A stretch of 64,000 nucleotides of DNA, from positions 46,085,680 through 46,149,679 of the forward strand of contig OY747702.1 in NCBI GenBank assembly GCA_963556495.2, read 5' to 3'. The position numbers were made by a program, and so were the translations under genes. The notes under the pieces were generated by a model. It was not told the origin of the DNA. It did no database searches and saw only the letters and a program-made list of their open reading frames with translations. Numbering within the stretch: the stretch's first letter is position 1; each line of letters begins with the position of its first letter. The stretch comes from Valencia hispanica (Eukaryota > Chordata > Actinopteri > Cyprinodontiformes > Valenciidae). Shown here piece by piece: positions 1 through 11,954 of the stretch.

Positions 1-1435
1 TTTCCAATAAAAAAATATTTTTTACAACTGAAAAACTATTCAAACCAACCTGGCCCTATGTGATGAGGTCATTACCATCAGGTATTAGGTTTTTCATCTC
101 TCTGGAGGACTGTTGGCCCTTCCTTCTTTGCAGAATTGTTTTAATCATTTCACACCCCAGGTTTTAAAAGCAAGATCGGACAGCTACCGTCATGCCGAAG
201 CATCTCAATCAGATTTTGCCTATTTTTCTTTGCACACAGTATAATGTCCTTAGTTTGTGGTTTTAACATGACAGAAATGTAAAAAAGAAAGCTACATGGA
301 TATGAGTATTTTCACAAAACAGAAAAGATATATGAAGTCAAACCAAAGCAAGTCTCCAGAATGCACTGAGTCCAGGTGTTCCTAATCTTATTTTATAGCT
401 GTGGACTGATTAGCTGTTAAAATGTTATATGAACATCAGATAAGGCCGGGTGAGTCTTGGTAAAGTTGGCATTGAGGGCTTAAACATTAGCACCCCATTA
501 GCTTTAAGTAGCTCGAAGCAATGCCTGTAATGAAAATCTAACAGATGGCGTTTCCTGTGTGTGTGTCAGTGTGTTCATAAGACAGTGGGGGATTTGTGGG
601 GGGTTTGCTCAGGGATGTGGGGAGATACCTGGCAGCGTGACACAGGCAGCAGCAGCAGTCAGAGGGCAGCAATACAGCCACATACGTCTCAACACAGGAA
701 ACACTTGGCTGTTTACAGGAAACGTTTGATGAAGGAATGCTGTAGATGTTGGATGCGGTCACTGATGATGGCTTTTCCTCATTCCTGAGTTTTTAATAAC
801 AGGCAGACATTCTTAAGATGATAGAAGAGGTATACCTACATTTCCCCTCCATTTTGTGTCGTCATTTACATTGATTTAAATGAACAAATCATCAACAGGT
901 GGTCCTTCAGCTGTGGAGAAAAAAAAATACAGCATTCATAATTATAGTGTTTCCTGTTTATCATCCACTTCTAAATAAAGCCGTCAGATGCTAATGAAGT
1001 GTGCGGATGTTTGTTTGCATTGCTGTTTGGATGATTAAATGAACAGTGGCAGGCTACCCGTGTTGTTGTTTGTCTAAACACTTCCGCATCCGCTTCCATG
1101 GGTCTAGCATCTATCAGATACAGCAGCTTTCATTAAAATAGAAAACTAATCAAACATCTCACTCTACAGGAGACCGTTTCATCATGACTGAATCCAGAAT
1201 GTCGGATCGAGACCGAGCTGAGCAATCAACGATAAAAAAAAGAAGGTTTGACTTTGTTGTTAGAATATTGCCAAGTCTTAAACAAACATAGCAACCGCTT
1301 CGTATTGTTAAATGTCAAGAAACACCCTGATATAACTACTCTGCCTTTAATGTAGAATTAATCTGCAATATTGCAAATATTCATTTTTTGTAAAGCCTGC
1401 AGGACGATTTTTTCCCAGCCTTTGCTTGCTATTTC
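1..1435. other. Unassigned AT-rich DNA, no gene seen
   Basis: No frame here has a recognisable domain, and no splice-bounded exon stands out. The short open frames around 540-790 lie opposite each other on both strands and look like chance. A short GT run near 557-570 is too small to call a microsatellite. Confidence 0.5.
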
Positions 1436-2198
1436 TCTCTAAGGCCTGAAGAACATTTCTAGGATTAAACGACTGATGTTGCAACAGGTCCTTGAAAAAC
1501 TCATCCATGCGTTTATCTTTAGTCGGATTGATTACTGCAACAACGTCTTCACAGGTCTGCCTAAAAAGTCAATCAGACAGCTGCAGCTGATCCAGAACGC
1601 TGCTGCTCGTGTTCCTCGCTAGAACCAGGAAAGTAGAGCTCATCACCCCAGTTCTAAAGTCCTTACACTGGCTCCCTGTAGCTCAGAGAATTCTAAATAC
1701 TCCTACTAGTTTATAAATCCTTACATGGCTTAGCACCAAAATATGTTGAAGACCTGTTGTCATAGTACCAACCACCCAGACCACTCAGGTCCTCCAACTC
1801 TAGCCTACTAAACATCCCTAGACTCAAACTAAACATGGAGAAGCAGCTTTCAGTTTCTATGCTCCCCTTATCTGGAACAGACTTCCTGACGAGTGTAGAG
1901 CTGCTGAAACTCTGAACTGCTTTAAATCGAGACTAAAAACCCATCTGTTTAGAATTGCCTTCGAGTAAATGATTGATGTCATATGTATGAAATGTGTTCA
2001 TGCTATCTTGCTTTTTTTGATTTTTCTCTTGCTTTTTTGTGTATCGTGTGTTTCCTTTACTTTTAATTTCCAGTGTTATATTCCATGTCTGTTTGTTTTG
2101 TTTTTTGTTTTTAAATCACCAAATCATGTAAAGCACCTTGAATTACCCTGCTGTTGAAAGTGTGCTATACAAATAAAATTGCCTTGCCTTGCCTAAGG
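1436..2198 (+). mobile_element. L2-clade LINE, 5'-truncated 3' end
   Basis: This is the C-terminal end and 3' tail of an L2-type non-LTR retrotransposon. The frame-broken translation gives the usual downstream-of-RT signature: a stretch like 'IHAFIFSRIDYCNNVFTGLPKK', then a 'LQLIQNAAARV' block, then 'TPVLKSLHWLPV'-type sequence around 1640-1690. A noncoding 3' part follows, with the tail ending in AATAAAATTGCCTTGCCTTGCCT at 2172-2198. L2 elements commonly end in such short tandem tails. Several stops and shifts make it inactive. Two further copies of the same subfamily lie at 19655-20345 (minus) and 30660-31345 (plus). The 5' truncation is typical of target-primed reverse transcription. Confidence 0.8.
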
Positions 2199-2344
2199 CC
2201 AAAAGAAGAGGGAAAGGTCAGACACAAACACGTTTTTTGTAATTTTATGCATGAGTCAGGTTTCTCAAATTAATTACAAAACAAAGCTTATATTTCTGAA
2301 ATGTAAAGGTTAGCAATTATCCATATAGTCCTCTGCATATCATA

Positions 2345-2545
2345 CAGGGGGGCAAAAAAGTATTTGGCAGCCACTGATTGTGCAAGTTGTACCACTTAAA
2401 AAGATGAGAGAGGTCTGTAATTTTCCTTACTGGTAAACTTCAACTGTGAGAGACAAAATGTAAAAGAAATCCTGGAAATCACGTTGTATGATTTTTAAAG
2501 AATGTATTTGTATAATAGTTCAGAAAATTCTGGCCCCCACAGACC
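2345..2545 (+). repeat. Left inverted repeat of the Tc1-like element
   Basis: About 200 bp, matching the reverse complement of 3650-3860 with scattered differences and small indels. Outer and inner conserved blocks are separated by about 100 bp, consistent with two transposase-binding direct repeats per end. Confidence 0.8.
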
Positions 2546-3526
2546 TGTTACTTCTTCTTTAAGAAGCTCTTCTATCCTCCACTCGTTACCTATTATGGGC
2601 ACCTGTTTGAACTCTCTGTATAAAAGACACCTGTCTACACCTTCAAACGGTCGGACTCCAACCTCCACCGTGGCCAAGACCAGAGAGCTGTCCAAGGACA
2701 CCAGTGACAAGATTGTACACCTGCACAAGGCTGGGTTGAGCCAATCTACAATAGGCAAGCAACTTGGTGAAAAGAGATCAACTGTTGGAGCAATTATTAG
2801 AAAATGAAATAAATACAAGATCACTTACAATTTCTCTCCACCTGGGGCTTCATGCAAGATCTCACCTCGTGGGGTACACATTATCTTGAGAACTGTGAGG
2901 AAACAGCCCAGAACTACACGGGGGGAACTGGTCAATGACCTGAAGAGAGCTGGGACCACAGTAATAAAGGTTAATATTAGTAAAACACTTCGACGTCATG
3001 GATTAAAATCCTGCAGCACTCGAAAGGTCCCCCTGTTTAAGCCAGCACATGTCCAGGCCCGTCAAAATTTTTCCAGAGACCACCTGGCTGATCCAGAGAA
3101 GGGTTGGGAGAATATCCTGTGGTCAGATGAGACCAAAATAGAACTCTTTGGTATAAACTTCACTTGGCATGTTTGGAGCGAGAAGAATGCCGAGTTGCAC
3201 CCCAAGAACACCATTCCCACTGTGAAGCATGGGGATGGAAACATTATGCTTTGACAGTACGACTGATCCATATTAAGTAAAGGATGAATGGGGCCATGTA
3301 TCATGAGATTTTGGGCAAAAACCACGTTCCATCAGAAAGAGCATTGAAGATGAAACGTGGCTGGATGTTCCAGCATGACAATGATCCCAAACACATCACC
3401 TGGGCAACGAAGGAGTGTCTATCTAAAAAACATTTCAAGGTTCTGGAGTGGCCTAGCCAGTCTCCAGACCTCAATCCAATAGAGAATCTGTGGAGGGAGT
3501 TGATTGTCAAAACATCACAGCTCTAG
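2502..3526 (+). pseudogene. Tc1-like DDE transposase, frame-broken
   Basis: The protein survives in three open pieces. Piece 1 (2502-2807) carries the helix-turn-helix DNA-binding part, including '[15 protein letters not shown]'. Piece 2 (2886-3254) carries the second HTH region and the first catalytic aspartate in 'WSDETKIELFG'. Piece 3 (3284-3526) carries the second aspartate in 'QHDNDPKH' and the final glutamate in '[13 protein letters not shown]'. All three catalytic positions are still present although the frame is interrupted between pieces. Intact family members are about 340 residues. The role would be cut-and-paste transposition by binding the flanking inverted repeats. As it stands the copy cannot make a full protein. 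Confidence 0.9.
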
Positions 3527-3649
3527 AGAAGATCTGCATGGAAGAAGGGGCCAAAATACCAGTGTGTGTTAACCCGGTGAAGACGTACAGGTAACGTTTG
3601 ACCTCTGTCATCGCCAACCAAGGTTATATTACACAGTATTGAGGGGAAC

Positions 3650-3860
3650 TTTTGTTATTGACCAAATACTTATTTTCTGCACCATTATACAGATAAATTC
3701 TTTAAAAATCTTGCAATGTGATTTACTGAATTTATTTTTTTACATTCTGTCTCTCACAGTTGAAGTTTCCCTCTGATGAACGAAAACTACAGACCTCTCA
3801 TCTTTTTATGTGGGACAACTCACACAGTCGGTGGCTGCCAAATACTTTTTTGCCCCACTG
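3650..3860 (-). repeat. Right inverted repeat of the Tc1-like element
   Basis: Reverse complement of the left end. The terminal block AAATACTTTTTTGCCCCACTG abuts the TA duplication at 3861-3862, and the inner CTGTCTCTCACAGTTGAAG block lies at about 3747-3765. Confidence 0.8.
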
Positions 3861-4214
3861 TAAAGATGTAATGACAGGAAGTCTGTTAGTAAATTCTGAC
3901 ACAATTTGTGGGGGTTTTCTTCATTAATTCAGGCTTTGAACCGAAGACATCAGGTGTCATGCCTTGGAAGTCAAAATACTGCCGGTCCACAGAGGTAAGC
4001 AATTTTCACAACATCAATCACAGAAATTAATTTCTTCCCTTTTACCTCTGGTGTGAAAATTTTGGCTGAGGTTAAAACTGTTTAATTATTACTGTTTTCC
4101 CAGAACTGACCACATAAATTTTCGCCCTTGTAACAACATGAATTGGTGATGTTGACTGACTCATGAACTGCTGTGAATCTATGGTTCATCATTCTTTGGA
4201 AATAAATTAAATAC

Positions 4215-5467
4215 GGAGGCACGCAAAAGTACTCCCACTCTTTAAACTTTTCCACCTTTTTTCCCCATTACAGCCACAAACTTTGATGTGTTTTATTGGG
4301 GTTTTATGTTACAGACCAAAGTAAAATATTGCATGATTGTAGAGTGAAACAAATGAAAAACTACAATTTTTTTTCAAATAAAAATCTGCAAACGTCAGTT
4401 GTGCGTTTTTCATCGACCCCTGAATAAATTCCAGTGCAGCCAATTGCCACCTGTATATAATTACATTTTAGAAGTTTGTTAGAGAACTTTAGACAACAAA
4501 ACAGCATCATGAAGACTAGGGAAAACACCAGACAGGCGACGGTTTATGATTTGGAGAAGTGTAGTGCAGGATTAGGTTATAAAACAATATTCCAAACTTT
4601 GGATATCTCTCAGACCTCGGGTCGATCATTTATCCAACGTTGGAATGAGTTTGACACAAAACTTCTAGCACATGTGCGTCTTCTTAAAGATAATTAAGTA
4701 GCCTAGCAGCCAAGAGGCCCATGGTAGCTGCAGAGATCCACAGCTCTGGTGGGGGAATCTGGCACTCCACAACTCTGGCCTTTATTAAAGAGACACAGTG
4801 CTAACATGTGGAACAAGGCACTCTGTTCAGATGAGACAAATTATATGTAACCTTTTACGTTGCATGCAAAATGCTGTGTGTGCCAGAAATCTAACACTGA
4901 ATCCATCATCCCCACCAGGAGACATATCGGTGGCAGCATCATGCTCTGGTTGTGCTTGTCTTCAGCAGTGGTAACGAAACAGATCTGAAGATCTATCTGA
5001 GACTGGTGTGGAGTGTCACCTTCCTTTAGGAGCGTCCAGCCAGAGCTACAGCTGAATGGTTTAAATCAAAGCATATCAGTGAGTTAGAAGGGCTCAGTTA
5101 AAGTTCAGACCTAAATCCAAATGAGATCAGAAGAGTTGGAAATCCACAGATGCTCTCGATCCAATGTTATTGAGCTTGAACTTTTTTTCTCAAGAAAATT
5201 GGCCAAACATATCAGCCTCTATATATGTGAATCTGGTAAGGACATGTCACAAAAGAGTTGCAGCTGCTTCTACAAATGCATGCAGCACTTTTAATTTCTA
5301 TGTAGAAATTTCAGGAAACTTTCTACCCTTATACTATTTCCACTTTCCAAATACTTGTTGTTGGTATTTCAACATGAAATTAGAATAAAAACCTTGAAGT
5401 TTATGGTGCATAAACACGATGCATAAAAGAAGTCTTAAAGGTGTGAATATTTTTTCATTGCAAGTCC
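4215..5467 (+). mobile_element. Decayed Tc1-like transposon
   Basis: A more diverged Tc1-type element. The left end has the typical 'gcacgcaaaagtactccca' and 'ttattggggttttatgtta' blocks. The right end has 'aaggtgtgaatattttttcattgcaa'. Between them, 4476-4697 translates to a transposase N-terminus with 'TRQATVYDLEKCSAGLGYKT', an HTH-like region. Later blocks such as the 'ggtggcagcatcatgctctggttgtgc' stretch at 4930-4958 correspond to the GGGSIMLW region of Tc1 transposases. Many stops and indels show long inactivity. The end coordinates are approximate. Confidence 0.75.
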
Positions 5468-5869
5468 ACATTCAGTGGAGATTTATTTCCTTTCCAGACA
5501 ATTTTATAAATGTAATCTCCTTTTTAATACAACCATAAGATCTGAAACTAAACCTGAAACTTAATAGAAATTAACCCAAATCTGTTATACAAAAGATAGT
5601 GAGCGCAGAAAAGAACTAACACAGAGGAATAAACTAAAAGATCTAAGGTGCAAAAACAAACCAATGATCCTGACACAAAACACAAACACCAAACAATCCT
5701 GACACAAGCATGGGAAAATATTAAATATGTTAATATGTTACGCTTCACAAATTCAGTAGTGAAGCCTAACATACAATAAAATAATTAATAATCGGCAAGA
5801 GCAGTGAAAAAATGTGCTGCTAGTTAAATTAAATCTCCGTTTTTAAAAGCTTCAGATGCAGTCCTGTTA

Positions 5870-6215
5870 AAATGACCCCATGGACATTGAACGATTTGCA
5901 GAATCTGATTCTAAGAACAAAGCGGAAAATGATTGGCAACACAAAGAGGTTATCAGGGGAAATCTGGGGAGGTTTTTCCACTGCTAAAACAGTAAAACTA
6001 TCTGCATCATGTCAATCTATCTGAGGACATCAAAGAGAAGACATTGCCTTACTGATGGATGTTGGGAGCACATTCTTTTGTTAGGTTAAACTAAAATAAG
6101 GTCTTTAGGCTCAATTGAGGGTCCAGCAGATTCTGCATGAACTTTATGCGTCTTACACCAAAATGTGGAAGTGGCACTGTGATGATGTGGGCTGTCATGA
6201 TTGCAGCCAAAATGT
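5870..6215 (+). mobile_element. Tc1/mariner-type transposase fragment
   Basis: A fragment without recognisable ends. The sequence at 6057-6115 reads through one stop as a block like 'CWEHILL..TKIRSLGSI', corresponding to the first catalytic region of Tc1 transposases ('W..VLWSDE.K...FG'). The stretch at 6172-6200 reads 'GSGTVMMWA', corresponding to the conserved 'GGG.VM.WG' motif. The order and spacing fit a plus-strand Tc1 relic, but decay makes this tentative. Confidence 0.5.
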
Positions 6216-6479
6216 GGTTGTCTCTTCAGGGTCTGGGAGAGGTCTTCTGGGTTGGTTCTTGTTACATAGGATGTAGCATTTCCTGACTTTTGTTAATAAA
6301 AACCTCTGTAGTAAGTTAGTTCTGTGGTGGGTTATATTTGTGGTGGTGGCAGCATATCTGGGTCTTGGATGCTGAGTGGAGGACCCTGGTATTAACAGTG
6401 GTAGCTTTGTTGTCACGGGTTGTCCACATGTGGCAGAAGTATTGTGAAAGGATTACAAATTTGGATTTTTAAAGTTGCC

Positions 6480-8100
6480 TTCAGTGGTCTCCAAGATTCT
6501 GTAGACTGCAGATGAGCTTCTTAATTGACATAAAATAAATGGAAAGAGAAAATGTAAAGAGAAAATAAATTTCTGCCTTTTCAGAACACATTTTACATTT
6601 TATTTCCAACTCGTATTGTTCATTTGAAAGAAGATCGTCAGCGAAAACAAATCTATGCGTAGAGATTAAAATTGTTTTTGTTTTTTTTAAATGGGGCATA
6701 ACCAAATTTAAATGAGACTGCATAGCACTGAGGTGCTTTGTAAATGTACCCCTAAAATTAGCTCTTTTCCAAAGCACCTTTATTTACTTAAGAGTCTATA
6801 AGTATCTACACACTTGGAGAGCAGGGTTTTTTCATAATACTAAAGATGCTTTATAATCCACTTATACATCAGATTCAGAAATTGTTCTGTACTGTAATTG
6901 TCTTTCTAGTCTCCGTCAGCAGCATGATCAAACTCGCAGCATGCAGAGCAGCTCTGCACCCTCATCACCTTTCAAGCCCAGCTTCTCCTCAGATATTTTT
7001 TTACAATAAATACGGGGAGCCTTTTCAATGTCTGCACTCTTTGCCGTCTAATCAGTAAGAAGAATCTACTGAGAGTTTTTCTCCAGGTGCCAGGTGATAT
7101 CAGCATCTCTGACATCATCCTCTATGTTTCACCGCTTATGCTGAATGTCCCTCAAAATTAAAGACATTTTTCTAAAGTCTGACTCCTCCCCTTTACTGTT
7201 ATTATACAAATTTGGTGGTGGTGTATAAGGATGTTTTCCAATGAGATGAAAATTAATGACACATTTTCAGGCTGTTACCCGCTCCCATGCTCCTAATGAT
7301 ATCAATCACCAGCTCTCATTATGCTATTACTTTTATGACCACTACTGTTTGACTTAGTGATCATCCACCCTTCCTTTAGAGTAGCAAAGGATACACCAGA
7401 GTCAAAACAAGCTAAATGAAGGGGATGTTTTATCCAAACTGGGAAGCTGCACTTTTCCCCTTAGAAGTAAAAGTTTGGAAATGGATGATTTGTTTCTTAT
7501 GAATGCGTTTTTTTCCAGTCTTTCTATTTGAGCCAAGGACTGAGCATGCTGCGGCTTGGTCCTGATAACATACAGCAAGATAGAGAAATGTGAATTGACC
7601 GATGAAAGATAAGGAAATGTTTTCTGGGGGAGAGGACAGACAGACTTTGAGTGCTCACAAAAGCTTGGTCTATGTTGCAAACTGACTCAACTAAAGATCA
7701 TTGCATACATTAAAAGCTGGAACTTAGTTCAGTGAAGCTTTTACTATATTTGATTTTTCATCTTGATACATGCGTTGTGATATTTTCGAGAAAACAGTGC
7801 ATATTTACAATCAAGACACCACTATTAATTCAAACAGAAGAGCCTGCGGCTGTGGTTCCTTTTCTGTATTTTATTGGCCCTTTTAAACCTTTTCTTAAAG
7901 GTGAAATATCTTCAGGAACCAAGGAACATGATTTAAATGCCTCTTTCTTAAGTACCTATGAGCTTCTGAAATAAAATTGTCCACCTCATAAAGCTTTCTA
8001 GCCTGGCTCACTTAAAAACCTCTATGACTATTGCCTTTCAGGTAAGATACATGAAATAAAAAGGATGACTTCATTAAGTCAATTCCATGATTAAATATTT
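6480..8100. other. Unassigned AT-rich DNA
   Basis: No domain, terminal repeat or tandem array was recognised. The short open frames on both strands show no protein-like pattern. Confidence 0.45.
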
Positions 8101-8119
8101 TGTAGAACCAGATCTAGCA

Positions 8120-9070
8120 GCAATAAATCTGAATAGTTGCGTTTTGCTCAACCACTTTTGTTACCACACTTCTTTGAACCATTCCTTAAGTTCTGTGTGG
8201 TTTGCAGATTTTTTTCTGTACAGCTTCGTTAAAGTTCCAGCAGTGCGTTCTGCTTAGGTTGAGGTCTAAACTTTGACTGGGCGACAACTTTACTCTGGAA
8301 TACTTTGTCGTAATGAGCTGACCAGCCGGTCCTGTTGTTGACAAATAAGCCCAAATCCTTACCCCTCCACTACCGTGTTTGACAGGTGTTTGTGCTGATA
8401 TGCTGAGTTTGATTTTCTCCACCGTTCATTTTGTCCAGTTAACAATACTTTGATTTCATCTGTTCCAAAGACATTGTTGCAGAAGTGCTTTATTTAATGT
8501 AGAGAGAACTTTGCAAACCTCTGTTGTACTAAATAAAAAAAGAGACTTCCTCCCGACAACTCGTCCAAACGAGCCATTCAGTCTGTTTTTTAATTCTCCT
8601 GTCATGAACTTTGCCATTTAACCTGCTGACTGAGGCCTGTAGAGACTGAGATGGAGCTCCTGGGATTTAGCACCCTTGCATGCTCTGACTATGGGGTGGA
8701 TTGGGAAGTCCACTTCGGGGAAGAATGGTGACTGTATTAAATGTATTCCACTTGATAATAATCTTTCTTACTTTTTATTTGTAGTATTTTGACTTTAGGT
8801 ATTTTAGAAATGGCTTCATAACCCATTCCAAAAGCAACAACAGTGTCTGCAAGGTAATTGCTGATGTCTTTCGTTCTTGACATGTGTTGAAAAATGCCCT
8901 TATGTTTTAGATCAGCAAACTGTCTAAACTCCTGGTTTTATGGAGAGGCTCCAACTTGCCTATAACAAAAGTGCCAAACTCGTTTGATCAACACCTGGCT
9001 GCTTCTTTCCCTTTTAAATCCCTTGAATGGAGCATAAATGTGTGCAGTTTTTGTTATGACCGTATCTTGT
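8120..9070 (-). mobile_element. Decayed Tc1-like transposon, minus strand
   Basis: Minus-strand translation of 8186-8422 gives 'TPVKHGSGGVRIWAYLSTTG', matching the 'PTVKHGGGGVMIWACF' block of Tc1 transposases. It then passes after a deletion to 'SPSQSLDLNLSRTHCWNFNEA', the decayed '[20 protein letters not shown]' block. The reading continues on the minus strand towards the N-terminus in 8430-8890. The glutamate of the DDE triad sits in the damaged region. Stops and frame breaks are frequent. End coordinates are estimated from where the similarity fades. Confidence 0.7.
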
Positions 9071-11632
9071 ATACCTTTTATAAACTTTCACCACTGTGAT
9101 AAAAAAGAAAGATCCTCTTCTTATTTTATCTTTTGTAGGTCAAAGTATGAACGTCTTTATGAAAAGAGGAAAGGGTTTGCAGACAGCAATTAGAGATAAA
9201 TCTGTGTTTTTATATAAATTCTCTGAACTCGCTTACATGTTTTTGTATCTCCTCAGTGACTCTTTCTTAAACAAACCACCTGGTTTTAATGCAGGTTATC
9301 AGAAGCAAGTTAACAGGCCTGTTAAAAAAAGCAGAAGAGGTTAGGCTGAGTGATTGTTTCTTTATCAAGGCCACCGGAAATGCGGGGCCAAGGGGCCCCT
9401 AGCCCTCCCATTTGATGCTGTTATCTGACATTAAAGATTGCCATGTCACTGTTTTGTTTATTGTCTCCCACTATCAATACTTTACTGCACTTAAACATCA
9501 GAACTGTCAGCACTATGGAGGTAGAGGTATCGTCTCTATACTTCCACTTTAGTTGTTTGATCACGTAACTATTTCTTCCAAAAGAACAAACAAAAAAACC
9601 AACAAATTGGGACTTTTAATATGAAGTATTTAATTTTTTCCACTCAATTATTCCCAATAATGACATTTCTGGTTGAACAAGATTTCTCGTGAAAACACTG
9701 TTTATTTTTTTACAATATTTAGTACCATTCTAACTAAATGTATTTCTATATAAGCTCTGTTCATGTAATTAACTGATTGTGGCTTAAAGTTTAATTTCTA
9801 AAATGATTTAAAAAAATTAAGTGTTAGATAGTTCTGTGTTGAAAAAATCTATTGTCTGATTCTAAATCCATTCTCATAAAAAAAATGCTAAAGATTAATT
9901 TGTTCTTTCAAAGATCGATTCAACCCTTTAACGTTGTTTGCCCCGTTTACTGCTAAAGTAGAAATAAAACCCAGGTGAGAATTTTGAGGCATAGCTGTTT
10001 CAAGGTTATACAGTTTCCCCCGGTGATCTTTTACCCCCACTCACTGTCGCGTCATTGAGTTCAAGGATGTGCGCTAGGTGTGAATAAATGGAAAGAACAT
10101 GGCGTCGGACACAAGCAGTACTGTTAGCCTCGCGCCGGTTTTGTAAACGCCCCCTGGGCTGTGATCTGGCACATTTTGGGTTCAGAACGGACAAACGAAA
10201 AGATGAGCAATATAGGCAGTATAGGCAAATGCTAAGGGCGTTCATTAGGGCGCCACAAACAGAGAGAGAAAACTTTTTTAATAATGTAATTATGAAATAT
10301 TACATGAGACCACAACATAGCTTCACAATGGGCTCCTGTCTGTCTTAAGGTTCTTTCAGAGTTCTTTGCTGCGTCGCTTCAGTCTATCTGATCGTGTAGA
10401 GGGGGGGTCAGGTTGTCAAGAAGGTTGTTGTGTGATTTAATCAAACCAGCTAGTTGACTGAAGGGTATTGAAGGGTAGGTTTTTATGTCTAAAAGGATAA
10501 ATCAGTCAGGTGCCCAGGGAAACGAAAGAGAGAAGACAAGGAAAAACGTGAAGAAGACAGAGGAACATACTGTTAATGTGACAAAATTATAGAATTATTA
10601 TGCATCGTAGTTGTTGTAGCGTTGTTTATTTGCTAGCTAACCTGGTTTGGATGATAGCAGCATTGTTTGAAAGAAACAAATAGCTGTATGCAACTCAAGT
10701 TGATCTTACCCTCAACTTATATAAATTATTTTTTTATTAATAATTTGTGCGTGTCTGCACTTAGTGTTTTAAAACGCAATAGTAGAGCGCTAGTGCAGCA
10801 CCGCTGAGAGGGAGAGAGATGGAGAATGTCTCCTGCTGTGAATTAAGTCCAGACTGCCGAGGCATGTTAATCAAAAATCTTTGCAAATCATCATTTCTAG
10901 GACAATTATTTACTACTGTGGTCTGTGGCAACACTAAACTTTTTTAAACAAATGAAAAATCGTGAAAAAATAGAAAACACAAAAGCAAAAATAAAATAAA
11001 CAAATTTCTCTTTTTAGGCTGTTATCATTTACAGTGGTAAAATAGGTTCATTTAAAATTATTTACGACTAAATGTGAAGAACTTGAGCAGACTGAGGATT
11101 TTTGGTTTTAATGAGCTCTTATGAATCTTCCTCAGAACAAAAACAAATCGTGTTAGGATTTTATCAGTCTGTTTCCATAAAGTCAGACATTTTTGTTGTT
11201 TTTAGGTGTTTGCACCAATCGAAGGCAAAGTCATAACAACACATTATCAGCTTAGTTCAACTGTTATCTGTGAATTTCATTTTTTATGCTTTCTTTGATA
11301 ATAATCTTTTCTGTGTTTGTCATTGATATGAGTTACTGCAATCATAATAAATCTTTAGTACAAATGAAGACTACTTTGCAATTTAGTTAAATTAAGCACT
11401 CATGTAATTACTGTGTTTACATTTCTTTTGACCGACTGACATTTTTTTCTTTAGATGCACTATGAAATATCTCAACCCCATCCCCAGTGCCACAGCATCA
11501 GATTCCCTGGTCCCTTCTACATCAGCCTGACTTAGTGCCACCACATCAGATTCTCAGACATAAATAAAAGCTTGGATACACGCTTGCTGTTCCTGTGTTA
11601 TCGTATGAAAATTTAAATTGACTGTGATGCAA
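9071..11632. other. Mostly unassigned DNA with a CpG-richer patch
   Basis: Most of this stretch is AT-rich with nothing recognisable. The exception is about 9990-10270, which is clearly richer in G+C and CpG than its surroundings, with blocks such as GGGCGCC. A plus-strand open frame of 86 codons (10088-10348) falls in it but shows no domain I recognise. The GGGGCCCCT block near 9383-9400 and the GGGCGCC block could be remnants of one hAT-like element, but I see no clear ends. Confidence 0.35.
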
Positions 11633-11766
11633 TGGGGTATCTGCGATGGACTGGCGACCTGTCCAGGGTGTACCCCGCCTCTTGCCCCGTGACCGCTGGA
11701 GATAGGCACCAGCCCCCCTGCAATTCTGCATAGGATGGACAGGTACAGAAAATGGATGGATGGCAA
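11633..11766 (+). repeat. LINE-type 3' fragment with GGAT tail
   Basis: A short dispersed repeat containing 'gatggactggcgacctgtcc' and 'gataggcaccagccccc', ending in GGATGGATGG. The same sequence occurs in reverse complement at 30432-30570. The polarity, with a short tandem GGAT tail at the 3' end, fits the 3' terminus of a non-LTR element or a derived SINE. The exact family is not assigned. Confidence 0.7.
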
Positions 11767-11954
11767 TGGAGTATCAGCAACAATCTGACCAAGGGCACCA
11801 AAGTGGTCAGGTCCATCCCTGGACATAAACAAGATCTCACATCCGGGACGTCCAACAGGTGAAAATCAAGCAAACACTACAACTACCAGCTAATTCAGCA
11901 TGTTGTCACAAAATAACTGAGGTGATTGCAGGCTTTATTTGCAAGGATATAAGA

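Larger units (their letters stand above)
2345..3860 (+). mobile_element. Tc1-like transposon, near full length, IR/DR type
   Basis: The element is bounded by TA at 2343-2344 and TA at 3861-3862, the target duplication expected for Tc1/mariner. The outer ends match as inverted repeats: the left starts CAGGGGGGCAAAAAAGTA and the right, read on the minus strand, starts CAGTGGGGCAAAAAAGTA. The similarity runs inward for about 200 bp (2345 to about 2545 and about 3650 to 3860) and includes an inner block with CAACTGTGAGAGACA, which fits IR/DR-type ends. The inside codes for a broken DDE transposase. At 1516 bp it is close to the usual 1.6 kb. It is the best preserved of about eleven Tc1-like copies in the window. 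Confidence 0.93.
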
